In this document: positions 8,934-17,657 of the stretch, one piece after another
How positions within the stretch are numbered: the first letter of the stretch is position 1
How the letters are laid out: the number at the start of each line of letters is the position of its first letter
NCBI RefSeq assembly: GCF_030150205.1
Contig: NZ_JASLGT010000024.1
Location: 434,001-498,000 of the forward strand
Source: Niabella sp.
GTDB lineage: Bacteria; Bacteroidota; Bacteroidia; Chitinophagales; Chitinophagaceae
DNA: 64,000 nucleotides
Direction: 5' to 3'
Position numbers and translations under genes: made by a program
The notes under the pieces: generated by a model
Told to the model about the DNA's origin: nothing
Databases searched by the model: none
Seen by the model: the letters and a program-made list of their open reading frames with translations, nothing else

Positions 8934-9959
8934 ATGCTCCGGAAAAAAACGGCCATAAGTATACACCTGGTATTCTGGGTCCTGTTTATAGGGATCCGGT
9001 TGCTTCGGGTTGTTTATACCCCCTCAATCCGGCTGCAGTTTCCGGGCCTGCGATTTTTTGACGGCTCCTACCTGGTGATCACGGCGCTTGTCTTTTACAT
9101 AAATTATCTTTTTTTATTACCGGCGTTCAGCAAGCGGAAACCGGTTATTAAATACCTGCTGCCGGTACTGATCAGTTATGCATTGTTTTTAGGCCTCCGG
9201 TATGGTTTTGAAGAAGTGCTTTCCCCGGCCGTTTGGGGATACAAGAACTATTACGGCAAACCTCCGTTATTGTTTTATGCGTATGACAATTTGTATTATG
9301 CTTTTCCTGCAGTTGTGATCAGCACCATCATATGGGTATTGATCCACAACATTCGACTGATGGAAGAAAATGCGCAAATGAAGGTACAGCAGGCTTCAGC
9401 AGAGATAAAGTTTTTAAAAGCCCAGGTAAATCCTCATTTTATCTTCAATACATTGAACAATATTTACGCCCTGGTATTTAACAGGTCTCAGGCTGCCTTG
9501 CCGGCCATAGAGGCGCTGGCGGGCATGATGCGTTTTACTACTTATGAAGCAGGCGGGGAAACGGTCGCCCTGATAGAGGAGGTACATTATATCGATAACC
9601 TGATTGCCCTGGAGCAGCTCCGTCACGAAGCTCCCTTGCATCTGCAGTGTAAAAAAAACATCATCAATGAACAGCAGCTGATTCCGCCTTTTATCATTTC
9701 TCCCTTCGTAGAAAATGCACTCAAACACGGAGTAATGGATGATGCCGGATCGCCGGTGACCATCGTTCTGGAAACTGCTGCTACCTGGCTAACGCTTGGG
9801 GTGACCAATAAGATCAGCGCACGGCAAAAAGACACGGTAGGAGGTGTTGGCCTGGAAAATATAAAGCGGCGACTGCACTTTTATTATCCCAACCGGCACC
9901 AGCTGCAATGCCAAACAACCGATAACTGCTACAAAGTGTATTTACATATAAATTTTTGA
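8934..9959 (+). CDS. LytS/YehU-type sensor histidine kinase
   Basis: 341 residues. Four predicted membrane helices fill roughly residues 8-145 with no obvious periplasmic sensor domain, followed by a short coiled linker and a His_kinase domain with the H-box NPHFIFNTLNNIYAL (phospho-acceptor His near residue 164). The ATPase part has the N-box PFIISPFVENALKHG and a short G-box GVGLENIKRRL. It is the typical partner of the LytTR response regulator that starts 12 bases after its stop. It lies divergently from the DUF5694 gene with a 132-base shared upstream region. Confidence 0.92.
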   Translation: MLRKKTAISIHLVFWVLFIGIRLLRVVYTPSIRLQFPGLRFFDGSYLVITALVFYINYLFLLPAFSKRKPVIKYLLPVLISYALFLGLRYGFEEVLSPAVWGYKNYYGKPPLLFYAYDNLYYAFPAVVISTIIWVLIHNIRLMEENAQMKVQQASAEIKFLKAQVNPHFIFNTLNNIYALVFNRSQAALPAIEALAGMMRFTTYEAGGETVALIEEVHYIDNLIALEQLRHEAPLHLQCKKNIINEQQLIPPFIISPFVENALKHGVMDDAGSPVTIVLETAATWLTLGVTNKISARQKDTVGGVGLENIKRRLHFYYPNRHQLQCQTTDNCYKVYLHINF

Positions 9960-9970
9960 TACCGGCCCAT

Positions 9971-10657
9971 ATGATCCGATGTGTGATACTTGATGATGAG
10001 CCGCTTGCGGTAACCCTGCTCAAAAAGTATATGGAGCAAACAGAAGGACTGGTTGTAATGGCCGGTGGAACAAAATTACAGTCAGTCCTTCCTTACCTGG
10101 AGGGAGGACTGGCCGACCTGGTATTTATGGACATCCGGATGCCGGAAAAAACGGGTATGGAACTAATGGACCAGTTTAACCGGCAAAATTGTTTTGTGAT
10201 CACTTCTGCGTACCCGCAATATGCCGTAGACAGTTATCAGTACCAGGTGGTCGACTATTTATTAAAACCCATAAGCTATGACCGGTTTTTAAAGAGCATT
10301 GTAAAATTCAGGCAATGGAAGGCCGCAGCAGAACCGGCGCCGGTGCTTTATATTAAAGAGAGCGGTGTGCAGCACCCGGTACGGGAAGATGAAATATTGT
10401 ATATTGAAGGATTGCGGGATTATATTCGTATTTACACAGCACGGCGCAGTTTTATGGTGCTCACCAATTTAAAGGAGATCCTGCAGCGCCTGACACCGGA
10501 ACGGTTTATACGGATACACCGTTCCTATATTGTGAATACAGACCGGCTTGAAAAAATACTGGCGGGCATGGTGATGATTGGGCAAAAAGAGATCCCGGTA
10601 GGGGACACATACCGGAAAGCATTCCAGTTACGGCTTCAGCGAACCGGGGGAACATAA
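9971..10657 (+). CDS. LytTR-family response regulator
   Basis: 228 residues from the ATG at 9971. A TTG at 9956 overlapping the kinase stop would add five residues, but MIRCVILDDEPLAV is the canonical receiver start. The receiver domain has the acidic pocket DDE, the phospho-acceptor in LVFMDIRMP, and the conserved Lys in YLLKPI. From about residue 130 a LytTR DNA-binding domain follows (IKESGV, ILYIEGLRDYIRIYT, RFIRIHRSYIVN). It is translated with the LytS-type kinase upstream, so the pair forms a two-component system; the signal is unknown. Confidence 0.93.
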   Translation: MIRCVILDDEPLAVTLLKKYMEQTEGLVVMAGGTKLQSVLPYLEGGLADLVFMDIRMPEKTGMELMDQFNRQNCFVITSAYPQYAVDSYQYQVVDYLLKPISYDRFLKSIVKFRQWKAAAEPAPVLYIKESGVQHPVREDEILYIEGLRDYIRIYTARRSFMVLTNLKEILQRLTPERFIRIHRSYIVNTDRLEKILAGMVMIGQKEIPVGDTYRKAFQLRLQRTGGT

Positions 10658-10684
10658 AAAAAGACACTCCCATCGGAAGTGTCT
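10655..10684 (-). terminator. Rho-independent terminator of lysS
   Basis: Read on the minus strand, the stem AGACACT...AGTGTCT (arms at 10678-10684 and 10662-10668) is followed by a run of T (the A-run at 10656-10662 on the plus strand). It lies 25 bases after the lysS stop and overlaps the end of the convergent response-regulator gene. Confidence 0.85.
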
Positions 10685-10708
10685 CAGGAATATCTGTTAA
10701 CCTATTAC

Positions 10709-12247
10709 TTAGTCCATCTTCTCCGGCCGCATCTGGGGGAAGAACAACACATCCTGTATAGACGGCTGATTTGTCAGCAACATCACCAGGCGGTCGATGC
10801 CAAAGCCGATACCGGAAGTAGGCGGCATGCCATATTCCAGTGCCCGTAAAAAGTCATAGTCGATGAACATCGCTTCTTCATCCCCACGTTCCAGCAGTTT
10901 TGCCTGCTCTTCAAACCGTTCGCGTTGTTCAACGGGGTCATTGAGCTCCGAATAGGCATTGGCAATTTCTTTTCCGTTAACCATCAGCTCAAAACGCTCT
11001 ACCAGGCCCGGTTTGCTGCGGTGCTTCTTGGTAAGCGGGCTCATCTCTACCGGGTAATCAATAATAAATGTGGGCTGTATATAATGCGCTTCGCATTTTG
11101 CGCCAAAGATCTCATCGATCAGTTTGCCCTTACCCATTGTTTTGTCTACATGAATATGCAGCTCGCCACAAACGGCACGCAATCCTTCTTCATCGAGTGT
11201 GCTTACATCGTGGCCGGTATGCTCCTTAATGGCATCGTAAATAGAAACCCGGGGGTAGGGTGCCTTAAAGGAAATGGTCCTGAGTGAAGTCGAAGGACCG
11301 CCCATTTGCACCTCTGCCGTTCCGTTTACATCTATCGCCGCTTTTTCCAGCAGCTGCTCGGTAGTTTCCATCATCCAGAAATAATCCTTGTAAGCCACAT
11401 AGAATTCCAGTACCGTAAACTCCGGGTTATGGGTACGGTCCATTCCTTCGTTGCGAAAATTGCGGCTAAACTCATATACCCAGTCGAACCCGCCCACTAC
11501 CAGGCGTTTCAGATACAGCTCATTGGCAATACGCATATAAAACGGCACATCCAGCGCATTGTGATGCGTAATAAACGGACGGGCAGCCGCACCACCAGGG
11601 ATTGTCTGCAGCACGGGTGTGTCTACTTCCAATGCCCCATGCGCATTTAAAAAGTCGCGGATGGAATTGATCAGTTTTGTTCTTTTAATAAAGGTTTCCC
11701 TTACGGAAGGGTTGATCACCAGGTCTGCATATCGCTGCCGGTATTTAAACTCCGGATCGGTAACCTCATCAAATACATTTCCTTCCTCATCCCGCTTTAC
11801 TACAGGCAAGGGTTTTAATGATTTTGCCAGCAGGGTAAGGGTTTGTGTATGGATGGAGGTTTCCCCGGTTTTGGTAATGAATACAAAGCCGGTCACACCA
11901 ATGAAATCACCCAGGTCGAGCCCGTGCTTAACCACGTTTTCCCAAAAGGATTTATCCTCTCCGGGACAAAGTTCGTCCCGCTTTACATAAAGCTGGATCA
12001 GCCCCTGTTTGTCCTGGATCTTGATAAAAAAAACCTTGCCTTTATCATTAATGCTCATAATACGGCCGGCAACACATACCTGGGCAAAGGCTTCCTTATT
12101 TTCTTCCGTAAACTGATCTTTTATATCGGCAGAAAAATGACTTACCGGGTACAATGCCGCCGGGTAGGGGTCAACGCCTGCCTCTTTTAATTTTTGTAAT
12201 TTTTCTCTTCTTATTTTTTCCTGTTCGGAAAAGGATTGTGTACTCAT
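10709..12247 (-). CDS. lysS: Lysyl-tRNA synthetase, class II
   Basis: 512 residues from the ATG at 12245-12247 (MSTQSFSEQEKIRREK); the longer ORF to 12337 adds 30 residues before the usual start. Charges tRNA-Lys. N-terminal OB-fold anticodon domain (VAGRIMSINDKGK, VYVKRDEL-like), then class II motifs: motif 1 around FIKRTKLINSIRDFL, motif 2 FRNEGMDRTHNPEFT, and motif 3 GIGFGIDRLVMLL near the end. Odd point: residues about 317-324 read GPSTSLRT between EVQMG and ISFKAPY, where I recall Bacteroidota homologues having only two or three residues. This insert is encoded by a REP-like palindrome (11276-11299). A -7 box for the gene is seen at 12274-12281. Confidence 0.97.
   Translation of the reverse strand: MSTQSFSEQEKIRREKLQKLKEAGVDPYPAALYPVSHFSADIKDQFTEENKEAFAQVCVAGRIMSINDKGKVFFIKIQDKQGLIQLYVKRDELCPGEDKSFWENVVKHGLDLGDFIGVTGFVFITKTGETSIHTQTLTLLAKSLKPLPVVKRDEEGNVFDEVTDPEFKYRQRYADLVINPSVRETFIKRTKLINSIRDFLNAHGALEVDTPVLQTIPGGAAARPFITHHNALDVPFYMRIANELYLKRLVVGGFDWVYEFSRNFRNEGMDRTHNPEFTVLEFYVAYKDYFWMMETTEQLLEKAAIDVNGTAEVQMGGPSTSLRTISFKAPYPRVSIYDAIKEHTGHDVSTLDEEGLRAVCGELHIHVDKTMGKGKLIDEIFGAKCEAHYIQPTFIIDYPVEMSPLTKKHRSKPGLVERFELMVNGKEIANAYSELNDPVEQRERFEEQAKLLERGDEEAMFIDYDFLRALEYGMPPTSGIGFGIDRLVMLLTNQPSIQDVLFFPQMRPEKMD
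11276..11299. repeat. REP-like palindrome inserted in frame in lysS
   Basis: Inverted arms GGTCCT (11276-11281) and AGGACC (11294-11299) around a 12-base core containing GAGTGAAGTCGA. This is the form of a widespread Bacteroidota intergenic palindrome (TTCGACTTCACTCAGGAC type). It is exactly 24 bases, adds eight codons on the minus strand and leaves the synthetase frame intact. Confidence 0.7.
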
Positions 12248-12273
12248 GAACTGCTCCAGATTTTTATGAGCGG

Positions 12274-12281
12274 CAAAGATA
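12274..12281 (-). promoter_or_regulatory. -7 box (TATCTTTG on minus strand) upstream of lysS
   Basis: The plus-strand CAAAGATA is the complement of TATCTTTG, a perfect match to the Bacteroidota TAnnTTTG -7 element, 27-34 bases upstream of the chosen lysS start. No convincing -33 TTTG was found at the normal distance. Confidence 0.5.
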
Positions 12282-12404
12282 CTTTTTTGGCAACATTTTT
12301 CGGGCCTTATCCTTTCCGAAAGCGGTCTGCATGCCATAAACCGGATGGCAGATTGGTCTCTATGTCATGAGGATAGGGCATTTTAAGGCATACGACAGGA
12401 CATT

Positions 12405-12434
12405 TTTGGGGTTGCTTCTTTATATGTATCTTTG
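12405..12434 (+). promoter_or_regulatory. Promoter of the LuxR-type regulator gene
   Basis: TTTG at 12405-12408 and TATCTTTG at 12427-12434, separated by 18 bases, match the Bacteroidota housekeeping promoter. The start codon is 15 bases downstream of the -7 box, so the untranslated leader would be very short. Confidence 0.6.
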
Positions 12435-12449
12435 TTCTAATGTAAAAGC

Positions 12450-13211
12450 ATGTCCCAGAACCTCTACAAAACAGATGCCTTCTCCATTGAGTATATCCCC
12501 GGTGCGGATATCCTGAAGGGGGACTTTCTGAAATGTAAAACTTCGGATGAGTATGTAAGCGCCATCCGGGCGTTTAAGGAGGCGTATGAGCGGGTGCTTC
12601 CCCGGTATACCTTTTGGGACAATACAAAATTCGGGCATATTCTTACACCGGAGGAACAAAAGTGGACAGATGCCTTCCTCAATTATCCCGGCGCTCAAAA
12701 AGGAGTAACTGAAAAAGTGGGCATCCTCGTAAGCCAGGACATACTGGCCATGATGTCTGTGTATGAAATTTTCGAAGTGGGCAAGGCCCCGCTAAGGCCC
12801 GGGTTCTTTTCTACCGAAAACCAGGCCCTCGAATGGCTCACCCAAAAGGAAACTCCTGTGGCGCCACTGCCCAATTCCAAACCGCTGATTGCGGTAGATT
12901 GGGATGCCGATAAGGCGAAGGCCGTGATCCGTATGGAAATGGATGCGCTTGACCTGCCATATTACCTGCACCGCTTTAAACGCTTTCTAAGCGATCATGA
13001 TTTTTTGATGGAGCACCTCCGGTTATTCAAGGAGCTAACCCGCAGAGAGCGAAAGATCCTGTCAATGGTGATCAACGGATTGAACAATGGAGAAATTGCC
13101 GAACAACTGTTTATTTCCTCAGAAACGGTAAAAACCCACCGGAAAAATATTATGCGAAAACTGAACTGCTCCAGCTACGGCGAACTACTGCGGTTTGGGT
13201 TATTTCTTTAA
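12450..13211 (+). CDS. LuxR-type HTH transcriptional regulator
   Basis: 253 residues. The first about 125 residues form an unrecognised alpha/beta sensor region (DAFSIEYIPGADILKGDF, FWDNTKFGH), resembling the STAS-like SpoIIAA/DUF type folds that look after small signals. The C-terminal 60 residues are a clear LuxR (GerE) helix-turn-helix: LTRRERKILSMVINGLNNGEIAEQ-type start (first helices) and FISSETVKTHRKNIMRKLNC (recognition helix). No receiver or PAS domain is obvious. It precedes the half-site array and the HD/polyphosphate kinase operon on the same strand and may act on that array; this is inference only. Confidence 0.82.
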   Translation: MSQNLYKTDAFSIEYIPGADILKGDFLKCKTSDEYVSAIRAFKEAYERVLPRYTFWDNTKFGHILTPEEQKWTDAFLNYPGAQKGVTEKVGILVSQDILAMMSVYEIFEVGKAPLRPGFFSTENQALEWLTQKETPVAPLPNSKPLIAVDWDADKAKAVIRMEMDALDLPYYLHRFKRFLSDHDFLMEHLRLFKELTRRERKILSMVINGLNNGEIAEQLFISSETVKTHRKNIMRKLNCSSYGELLRFGLFL

Positions 13212-13275
13212 AGACGATTTATTTTTTGAATCGGGCCAATCCTGATACTATTCCGGTTTCTCCCCCGGGATCCCG

Positions 13276-13385
13276 TTGTAATCAAAACCTTTGTAATATT
13301 TTTTACGATTACAAAAATGAATATTACAAAATTGTAATCATGCTTTTTGTAATAAGAATTATGATTACAAACTTCTTGATCACAA
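13276..13385. promoter_or_regulatory. Array of eight TTGTAAT/ATTACAA half-sites with dyad symmetry
   Basis: In the 373-base gap between the LuxR gene and the HD gene, TTGTAAT occurs at 13276, 13291, 13332 and 13347, and ATTACAA at 13308, 13323 and 13364, with ATCACAA (one mismatch) at 13379. Gaps run 8, 10, 8, 2, 8, 10, 8, so the array is two 56-base repeats, each a double palindrome, and the whole is symmetric about 13330/13331. It looks like a cooperative operator. Nothing else recognisable lies in the gap; small ORFs over it on both strands are by-products of the repeats. Confidence 0.6.
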
Positions 13386-13584
13386 CAAAAAACGAAATGC
13401 CTCATTCGTTTTAACGGACACCGATCTGCCAACGGCGCATTTGCGAAATTTGAATGACCCGGCAGATCCGGGAAAACCTTAGCCCCTGCAGGTGAAACCG
13501 GATCATTTTGAAATCCCCGTCGTATCTTTAACTACGCTATGCGCTTTGTAAACAGCGGCTTAGCGAGCCACTAAAAAAAATAAA

Positions 13585-14784
13585 ATGGAGTACACTGCCT
13601 TATTGCAGGATGCTGAAGCATACGTGGAACAATACATTGCCCTGCATCCCAAACCAGCGTTGTATTATCACAACCTGGAACATATTTCCCATGCAGTTGC
13701 CGCAGCAAAACAAATGGCGGATCATTACCAGCTTCCGGAGCGGGAATATGCCATCGTGGTGGTTGCTGCCTGGTTTCACGACCTGGGGTATTATGCCGGA
13801 GAACGGGTGGGGCATGAAGAAACCGGGGTTCAGCTGGTAACCGCTTATCTTACAGCAAAAGACGCAGACGCTGCCTTTATAACAGCAGTTGCCGGCTGTA
13901 TACGTGCCACAAAAATGCCACAGCAGCCCGGTAACCAGCAGGAAGCCATCGTTTGTGATGCCGATCTTTTTCACCTGGGCACCGCCGATTTTGAGGTGTT
14001 TAATAAACGGATGCGTAAAGAGGAAGAAACCGTTTTTCAGAAAAAGATCTCCAAAGAAGAGTGGCGCAACAATACGATCCGGCTGTTACAGGGGCACCGG
14101 TATCATACCGACTACTGCCGGTTGCTTTTAAATGATAAAAAAAAGGAAAACCTGGAGCAACTGCTGGCCAAACAGGAAGAAAAGGCAAAGGACCCTCAAT
14201 TATCTGCAGCAGGCGACAGGCCCGAACTGGTTGCTGCCGGCAAAAAAAATCTGAAGGATCCGGGCCGGGGTGTAGAAACCATGTTCCGGATCACCTCCAC
14301 CAATAACCAGCGGCTGAGTGATATGGCCGATAATAAGGCACAGATACTTATTACCGTAAATTCAATCATTCTTTCGGCCATCATCACCCTGTTGCTAAGA
14401 AAGCTGGATGCAAGGGATCCGCTGGTATACCCCACCTTCCTCATCCTTTCTACAGCGGTCATTACCATGGTGGTGGGTATACTGGCCACACGCCCCAGTT
14501 TACCCAACGGCGTATTTACACAGGAGGAGGTCGATTCAAAAAAGATCAACCTGCTGTTCTTTGGTAATTTTTACCGGATGCACCTGGATGAATATGCTTC
14601 CGGTATGCGGAAGATCATGGGGGATAAGGACTTTTTGTATGATACGCTGATCAAAGATGTGTTTTCGCAGGGCGTAGTACTGGGCCGTAAATACAAATTG
14701 CTGCGGCTGGCCTACAATATTTTTATGTTTGGAATTATTTTTTCGGTGATCGGGTTTTTGATTGCCATGATCTTTAATCACTAA
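13585..14784 (+). CDS. HD-domain protein with Pycsar-effector-type membrane domain (PycTM/DUF5706-like)
   Basis: 399 residues. Residues about 1-185 are an HD phosphohydrolase domain: YHNLEH (His29, His33), the HD doublet at 65-66 in WFHDLGYY, His77, and the later Asp in CDADLFHLG (125/127), so all metal ligands look intact. After a charged linker comes ETMFRITSTNN and three membrane helices (about 248-272, 279-301, 372-397), matching the Pycsar effector membrane domain. In Pycsar defence such a domain disrupts the membrane on binding cCMP or cUMP. Here no cyclase is adjacent; instead ppk1 starts 16 bases downstream. The fused HD enzyme may make or degrade the nucleotide sensed by the membrane part (inference). 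Confidence 0.85.
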   Translation: MEYTALLQDAEAYVEQYIALHPKPALYYHNLEHISHAVAAAKQMADHYQLPEREYAIVVVAAWFHDLGYYAGERVGHEETGVQLVTAYLTAKDADAAFITAVAGCIRATKMPQQPGNQQEAIVCDADLFHLGTADFEVFNKRMRKEEETVFQKKISKEEWRNNTIRLLQGHRYHTDYCRLLLNDKKKENLEQLLAKQEEKAKDPQLSAAGDRPELVAAGKKNLKDPGRGVETMFRITSTNNQRLSDMADNKAQILITVNSIILSAIITLLLRKLDARDPLVYPTFLILSTAVITMVVGILATRPSLPNGVFTQEEVDSKKINLLFFGNFYRMHLDEYASGMRKIMGDKDFLYDTLIKDVFSQGVVLGRKYKLLRLAYNIFMFGIIFSVIGFLIAMIFNH

Positions 14785-14800
14785 CGGTTCATAAAGCGCG

Positions 14801-16822
14801 ATGGAGCTATTGAAAAAATGGAACGACCGTGATATCAGCTGGTTGCAGTTTAACGGACGGGTGCTGGAGGAAGCGGCGAGGCAGGACGTGCCGTTGCTGG
14901 AGCGGATCAACTTCCTGGCTATTTATTCATCGAACCTCGATGAGTTTTACCGGGTACGCATGCCGGTGATCAAAGCGATCGGGAAGCTGGACGCGGATAC
15001 AGGGCCTTCGGTAACCGAACAGGTAAAAGCACTCATCAATCAACAGCAGCAACGGTTTGGATCTATACTACAGGAACAAATTATTCCTGCGCTTCGCCGG
15101 GAGCAGATCCACCTGGTATACCATGAACCCATACCGGAAGGAATCCGCGCAACGCTAAATACTTATTTTTTCGACGTACTGGCAGCATACCTGGTACTGA
15201 TACCACTGGATGCGGAGCAACCGGCATTCCTGGAGAATAATAAACTCTATATGCTGGTTGACCTGGAACAGCCAACCGGCCTCGGCCGTTGCCTTGTAAA
15301 CATTCCTTCGGATAAGGTACCCCGGTTTCTGCATACCATTTATGAGGGCATTACTTATATCCTTTTTATCGATGATATTATACGCATGCACCTGGATGTG
15401 ATCTTTAAGAATGCGGTTATCAGAGGAGCGTACACGATTAAAATAACCCGCGATGCGGAACTGAACCTGCAGGATGAATATGCCGGCGATATCGCTTTAA
15501 AAATAGAAGCAGAGATCCTGAAACGGGATCTTGGGCTGGCAACGCGCCTTTTATATGCACCGGATCTGCCACCGCCCTTATTGCAAACAGTTATCGATAC
15601 CTATGGCCTGCAGGGCGCCAATACTACCTCCGGAGGCTATTATCACAACCTGAAAGATTTTTTTTCGTTCCCGGTAAGGCCCCCATCCCTGCTTTATCCT
15701 GCTGAACCGCCTTTTTCGCTGGTGGCAACCACTGCTTCATTGTTTGAACAGATGGCCGGGAAAGACTTTATCGTACACACGCCCTATGCTTCCTATGATG
15801 CCGTGCTGCGGTTTTTTAATGAAGCGGCTGTGCGGCCGGAGATAGCAGAGGTATACACGACGATGTACCGGGTGGCAAGGGATTCAAGGATCGCAAATGC
15901 ACTGATCACTGCTGCACGTAACGGGAAAAAAGTAACGGCCTTTGTAGAATTAAAAGCCCGGTTTGATGAGGAGAACAATATCCGCTGGGCCAAAACGATG
16001 AAGGCTGCAGGTGTAAAAATCATTTATAGCATTCCGGGGCTGAAGGTGCATGCAAAAGTAGCCCTGGTCCGGATCCGTAAGGACGGGCGGCTGCATGATT
16101 ATGGTATTTTATCCACCGGAAATTTTAATGAATCTTCTGCCCGGGTATATACGGATCATATCCTGTTTACCACCCGGCCGGCATTATTACGGGAGCTGGA
16201 ACTGCTCTTTATTTTCCTGGCAAAACGCCGTAAACCATTGCCGGAGGAACGCGGCATTTTTAATACCCTGCTGGTAGCTCAGTTTAACCTGCAGCAGGAA
16301 TTCCTGAAAAGGATCGACACGGAAATGGCGCATGCACGCGCGGGCCGGAAAGCCGGTATCACCATCAAGCTCAATAATCTTGAGGAAGAGGTGATGATCT
16401 CCAAACTTTATGAGGCCAGTTGCGCGGGGGTAACCATTAACCTGATCGTGCGCGGTATTTGCCGGCTGGTGCCTGGTGTGGAAAACTTAAGCGAGCGGAT
16501 TAAAGTAAAAAGGATCGTAGACCGTTATCTGGAACATGGGCGTATCTTTTTATTTGAGAACAACGGAGATCCGCAGGTATTCCTGGGATCGGCAGACTGG
16601 ATGAACCGGAACCTCTACCGGCGGATCGAAGTTTGTTTCCCCGTATCCGATCCGGGGTTAAAAGATGAATTGATGACGATCCTGCAGCTGCAGTGGGAAG
16701 ACACAGCTGCGGCGGTGTGGATCGGGGAAAAGGCCCGGAATATAGCCCTGACCGGGAACAAAAATGATTTCAGATCCCAACGGGCGATTTACCTTTACTT
16801 AAAAGAAAAATACGGAAAATGA
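14801..16822 (+). CDS. ppk1: Polyphosphate kinase 1
   Basis: 673 residues, close to the E. coli enzyme. PPK1 transfers the gamma phosphate of ATP to growing polyphosphate through a phospho-histidine. Visible are the N-terminal helical domain (DRDISWLQFNGRVLEEA), the phospho-acceptor His in PGLKVHAKVALV (about residue 414), STGNFNESSARVYTD after it, the second conserved His in RYLEHGRIFLFEN (about 575), and FLGSADWMNRNLYRRIE near the end. It lies 16 bases after the HD/PycTM gene and its last codon overlaps the next start (ATGA), so the genes are translationally coupled. Confidence 0.96.
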   Translation: MELLKKWNDRDISWLQFNGRVLEEAARQDVPLLERINFLAIYSSNLDEFYRVRMPVIKAIGKLDADTGPSVTEQVKALINQQQQRFGSILQEQIIPALRREQIHLVYHEPIPEGIRATLNTYFFDVLAAYLVLIPLDAEQPAFLENNKLYMLVDLEQPTGLGRCLVNIPSDKVPRFLHTIYEGITYILFIDDIIRMHLDVIFKNAVIRGAYTIKITRDAELNLQDEYAGDIALKIEAEILKRDLGLATRLLYAPDLPPPLLQTVIDTYGLQGANTTSGGYYHNLKDFFSFPVRPPSLLYPAEPPFSLVATTASLFEQMAGKDFIVHTPYASYDAVLRFFNEAAVRPEIAEVYTTMYRVARDSRIANALITAARNGKKVTAFVELKARFDEENNIRWAKTMKAAGVKIIYSIPGLKVHAKVALVRIRKDGRLHDYGILSTGNFNESSARVYTDHILFTTRPALLRELELLFIFLAKRRKPLPEERGIFNTLLVAQFNLQQEFLKRIDTEMAHARAGRKAGITIKLNNLEEEVMISKLYEASCAGVTINLIVRGICRLVPGVENLSERIKVKRIVDRYLEHGRIFLFENNGDPQVFLGSADWMNRNLYRRIEVCFPVSDPGLKDELMTILQLQWEDTAAAVWIGEKARNIALTGNKNDFRSQRAIYLYLKEKYGK

Positions 16823-17652
16823 ATAAATTCGGTATACTGCTTTTTTCCCTTGCAACCATATCCTGCATGGGACAGAAGGAATATACAAGTCCGGCCGGTT
16901 ACAACCTGTCCCGCCCGCAAACCTTCAACATGCCGGTTATACTGGACGAGATCTCCGGGATTACGTTTGCAAACAATAGCGATACCCTTTATGCGATCCA
17001 GGATGAAAATGGAACCGTGTTTCGTTTTAAACCCGGCAGCAGGGATTTGGGAACCACAAAGTTTGGCAAAAAAGGCGATTATGAAGACGTGTCGGTAAGT
17101 AACGGGAACATCGTGGTGTTGCGAAGTGATGGCAGTTTGTTTGCCTTCCCTTTAAATGAAACAACATTGGAAGAAGCGGTTTCCGTAAAGGAATGGAAAA
17201 AGGCATTACCTCCGGGCGAATATGAATCACTTTACGCCGATCCGGTCAGCGGTGATGTATATGCCCTGTGCAAACAATGCCAGGTGGATAAAAAAACCAG
17301 CGGGGTCAGTGGCTACCTGTTGCAATGGAGCGATGGAGCACTGGCCGTTAAAAGCTCATTTATACTGGATGCTGCAACCTTACCGAAAGATCAGTTAAAA
17401 AGAAGCGCATTAAAACCCAGTGCCCTGACCCGTAATCCGAAAACCGGCGAATGGTATATACTGGCTTCCGTAAATAAATTGCTGCTGGTGGCCGACAGGA
17501 ACTGGCATATAAAAGAAGCCCATCACCTGGATCCGTCCATTTTTCCGCAACCCGAGGGCATCACCTTCGACAAAACGGGGAATTTATTTATCAGCAACGA
17601 AAGAAACCAGGCCGCCTATGGCACGGTTTTAAAGTTTGCGCTTAAACAATAG
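16819..17652 (+). CDS. SdiA-regulated-like beta-propeller lipoprotein
   Basis: 277 residues. A signal peptide with a lipobox near residues 13-16 (ISC) suggests an exported lipoprotein. The repeat pattern (DEISGITFANNSDTLYAIQDENG, EYESLYADPVSGDVYALC, QPEGITFDKTGNLFISNE) is that of the SdiA-regulated / strictosidine-synthase-like propeller family; some relatives resemble phytases, but no phytase active-site motif is seen. The start overlaps the ppk1 stop by four bases and the next gene starts five bases after its stop. The operon position suggests it handles or senses a phosphate compound at the envelope (inference). Confidence 0.75.
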   Translation: MNKFGILLFSLATISCMGQKEYTSPAGYNLSRPQTFNMPVILDEISGITFANNSDTLYAIQDENGTVFRFKPGSRDLGTTKFGKKGDYEDVSVSNGNIVVLRSDGSLFAFPLNETTLEEAVSVKEWKKALPPGEYESLYADPVSGDVYALCKQCQVDKKTSGVSGYLLQWSDGALAVKSSFILDAATLPKDQLKRSALKPSALTRNPKTGEWYILASVNKLLLVADRNWHIKEAHHLDPSIFPQPEGITFDKTGNLFISNERNQAAYGTVLKFALKQ

Positions 17653-17657
17653 CCGCT

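Noticed and set aside
8802..8966. N-terminal extension of the DUF5694 gene
   Set aside because: It precedes a clear signal peptide and overlaps the start of the divergent histidine kinase.
12248..12337. N-terminal extension of lysS
   Set aside because: It crosses the -7 box and lies outside the normal LysRS N-terminus.
13208..13432. Small ORFs on both strands across the gap between the LuxR and HD genes
   Set aside because: They run through the TTGTAAT array; their repetitive composition comes from the repeats and they have no family resemblance.
13585..14784. Complete Pycsar defence system
   Set aside because: Only the effector-type membrane domain is present. No adenylate/guanylate-cyclase-type PycC gene lies next to it, and the neighbours are phosphate-metabolism genes.
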